From: Actinophytocola sp050699915
Lineage (GTDB): Bacteria; Actinomycetota; Actinomycetes; Mycobacteriales; Pseudonocardiaceae
NCBI RefSeq assembly: GCF_050699915.1
Contig: NZ_JBOHGA010000098.1
Coordinates: 1-21,817 of the forward strand
Direction: 5' to 3'
DNA length: 21,817 nucleotides
The position numbers were made by a program, and so were the translations under genes. The notes under the pieces are model-generated. The model made no database searches. It was given only the letters and a program-made list of their open reading frames with translations, and was not told where the DNA came from. Below, one piece after another: positions 21,343-21,817 of this stretch (within the stretch, counting starts at the first letter, position 1; each line of letters starts with the position of its first letter).

Positions 21343-21817
21343 GTGCGGGACTGGTGGACGGGGCTGAGCCGGCGGCGGCGCGGGCTGCTCGCGGTCCTCG
21401 CGTTGGCGCTCGTGGCTGGGGCGGCCGCTGTGGTCAGCCAGCTCGTGCCGGCCGGCGACCCGCCCGCCCGCGAGGGCGAGGGACCGGTGCTGCTGGTGCC
21501 CGGGTACGGCGGATCGCGTGGCTCACTGTCCACATTGGCCGACCGGATCCGGGCGACCGGCCGGGAGGCGAACGTGCTGACCTTGCCGGGGGACGGCATG
21601 GGTGACCTCCGCGCGCAGGTGCGGGTGCTCGACGACGCCGCCCGGGACGCCCTCGACGGAGGTGCGCCGTCGGTCGACGTGATCGGGTACTCGGCGGGCG
21701 GGGTGGTGGCCCGGCTCTGGGTGGCCACCGAGGACGGCGCGCGGGCCGTGCGCCGGGTGGTCACGCTCGGCTCGCCGCTGCACGGCACGCGGGTCGCCTC
21801 CGCGGGCGGCGTGCTGG
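21343..21817 (+). CDS. membrane-anchored lipase-type alpha/beta hydrolase, 5' part (runs off window)
   Basis: From GTG 21343 the frame stays open to the window end (158 codons). An Arg-rich N-terminus (LSRRRR) and a hydrophobic segment (GLLAVLALALVAGAAAVVSQL) give a membrane anchor or signal peptide. The alpha/beta hydrolase core follows: the oxyanion-loop motif PVLLVPGYGGSRGSLSTLADRI, then VDVIGYSAGGVVARLW with the nucleophile Ser in GYSAG, then VVTLGSPLHGT, as in class-2 triacylglycerol lipases and PGAP1-like proteins. The acid and His are beyond the end. GGAGG lies 11 nt before the GTG; the gene follows the glycosidase-like gene by 19 bp. Confidence 0.8.
   Translation, partial: MRDWWTGLSRRRRGLLAVLALALVAGAAAVVSQLVPAGDPPAREGEGPVLLVPGYGGSRGSLSTLADRIRATGREANVLTLPGDGMGDLRAQVRVLDDAARDALDGGAPSVDVIGYSAGGVVARLWVATEDGARAVRRVVTLGSPLHGTRVASAGGVL

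Overview
The window is about 21.8 kb of very GC-rich DNA. Shine-Dalgarno sites are strong, GTG starts are common, TTA codons are almost absent, and secreted enzymes carry Sec, Tat and lipobox signals. This points to a filamentous actinomycete chromosome. A Pseudonocardiales-like host is my guess; there is no rRNA or other marker to fix the genus.

Left part (1-3694): the 3' end of an SLT-type lytic transglycosylase gene; then, on the minus strand, a DinB/DUF664 protein, a ThDP-dependent acetolactate-synthase-like enzyme, a carboxymuconolactone decarboxylase (CMD) family protein, and a 54-aa Asp-rich lipoprotein found by hand-translating the minus strand.

Core (3770-11362): two tightly packed operons diverge from a 683-bp regulatory region (7826-8508). 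The minus-strand operon encodes a stand-alone adenylation enzyme, a carrier protein, an ectoine-synthase-like cupin, an aminoacyl-carrier-protein dehydrogenase of the acyl-CoA dehydrogenase fold, and a transglutaminase-like protein. The plus-strand operon encodes a TrpB2-like PLP enzyme, an Asp/Glu racemase/maleate isomerase/arylmalonate decarboxylase superfamily protein, and a LysE-type exporter. The adenylation enzyme, carrier and dehydrogenase form the same trio that makes pyrrolyl-carrier proteins from proline (PltF/PltL/PltE type). Here the binding pocket is not that for proline, and an EctC homologue sits inside the operon without ectA, ectB or ectD. I read this as a probable small biosynthetic gene cluster for an exported, amino-acid-derived, possibly cyclised metabolite. 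I do not recognise it as any described cluster. The adenylation gene has a TTA at codon 7, and a free-standing B3/4 tRNA-editing-type protein lies just downstream of the exporter.

Right part (11478-21817): mostly housekeeping and secreted enzymes. These are the B3/4 protein, a PEP mutase/isocitrate lyase family protein, a serine beta-lactamase-like hydrolase, a lamin-tail secreted protein, an M23 peptidase, an S8 protease frameshifted between signal peptide and mature part, a small membrane protein, an SDR oxidoreductase followed by a 5'-truncated SnoaL-like remnant, an M1 metallopeptidase, a Tat-exported glycosidase-like protein, and the start of a membrane-anchored lipase-type hydrolase that runs off the window. 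Two strong hairpin terminators separate converging genes. I see no tRNA, rRNA, CRISPR array, transposase or integrase.
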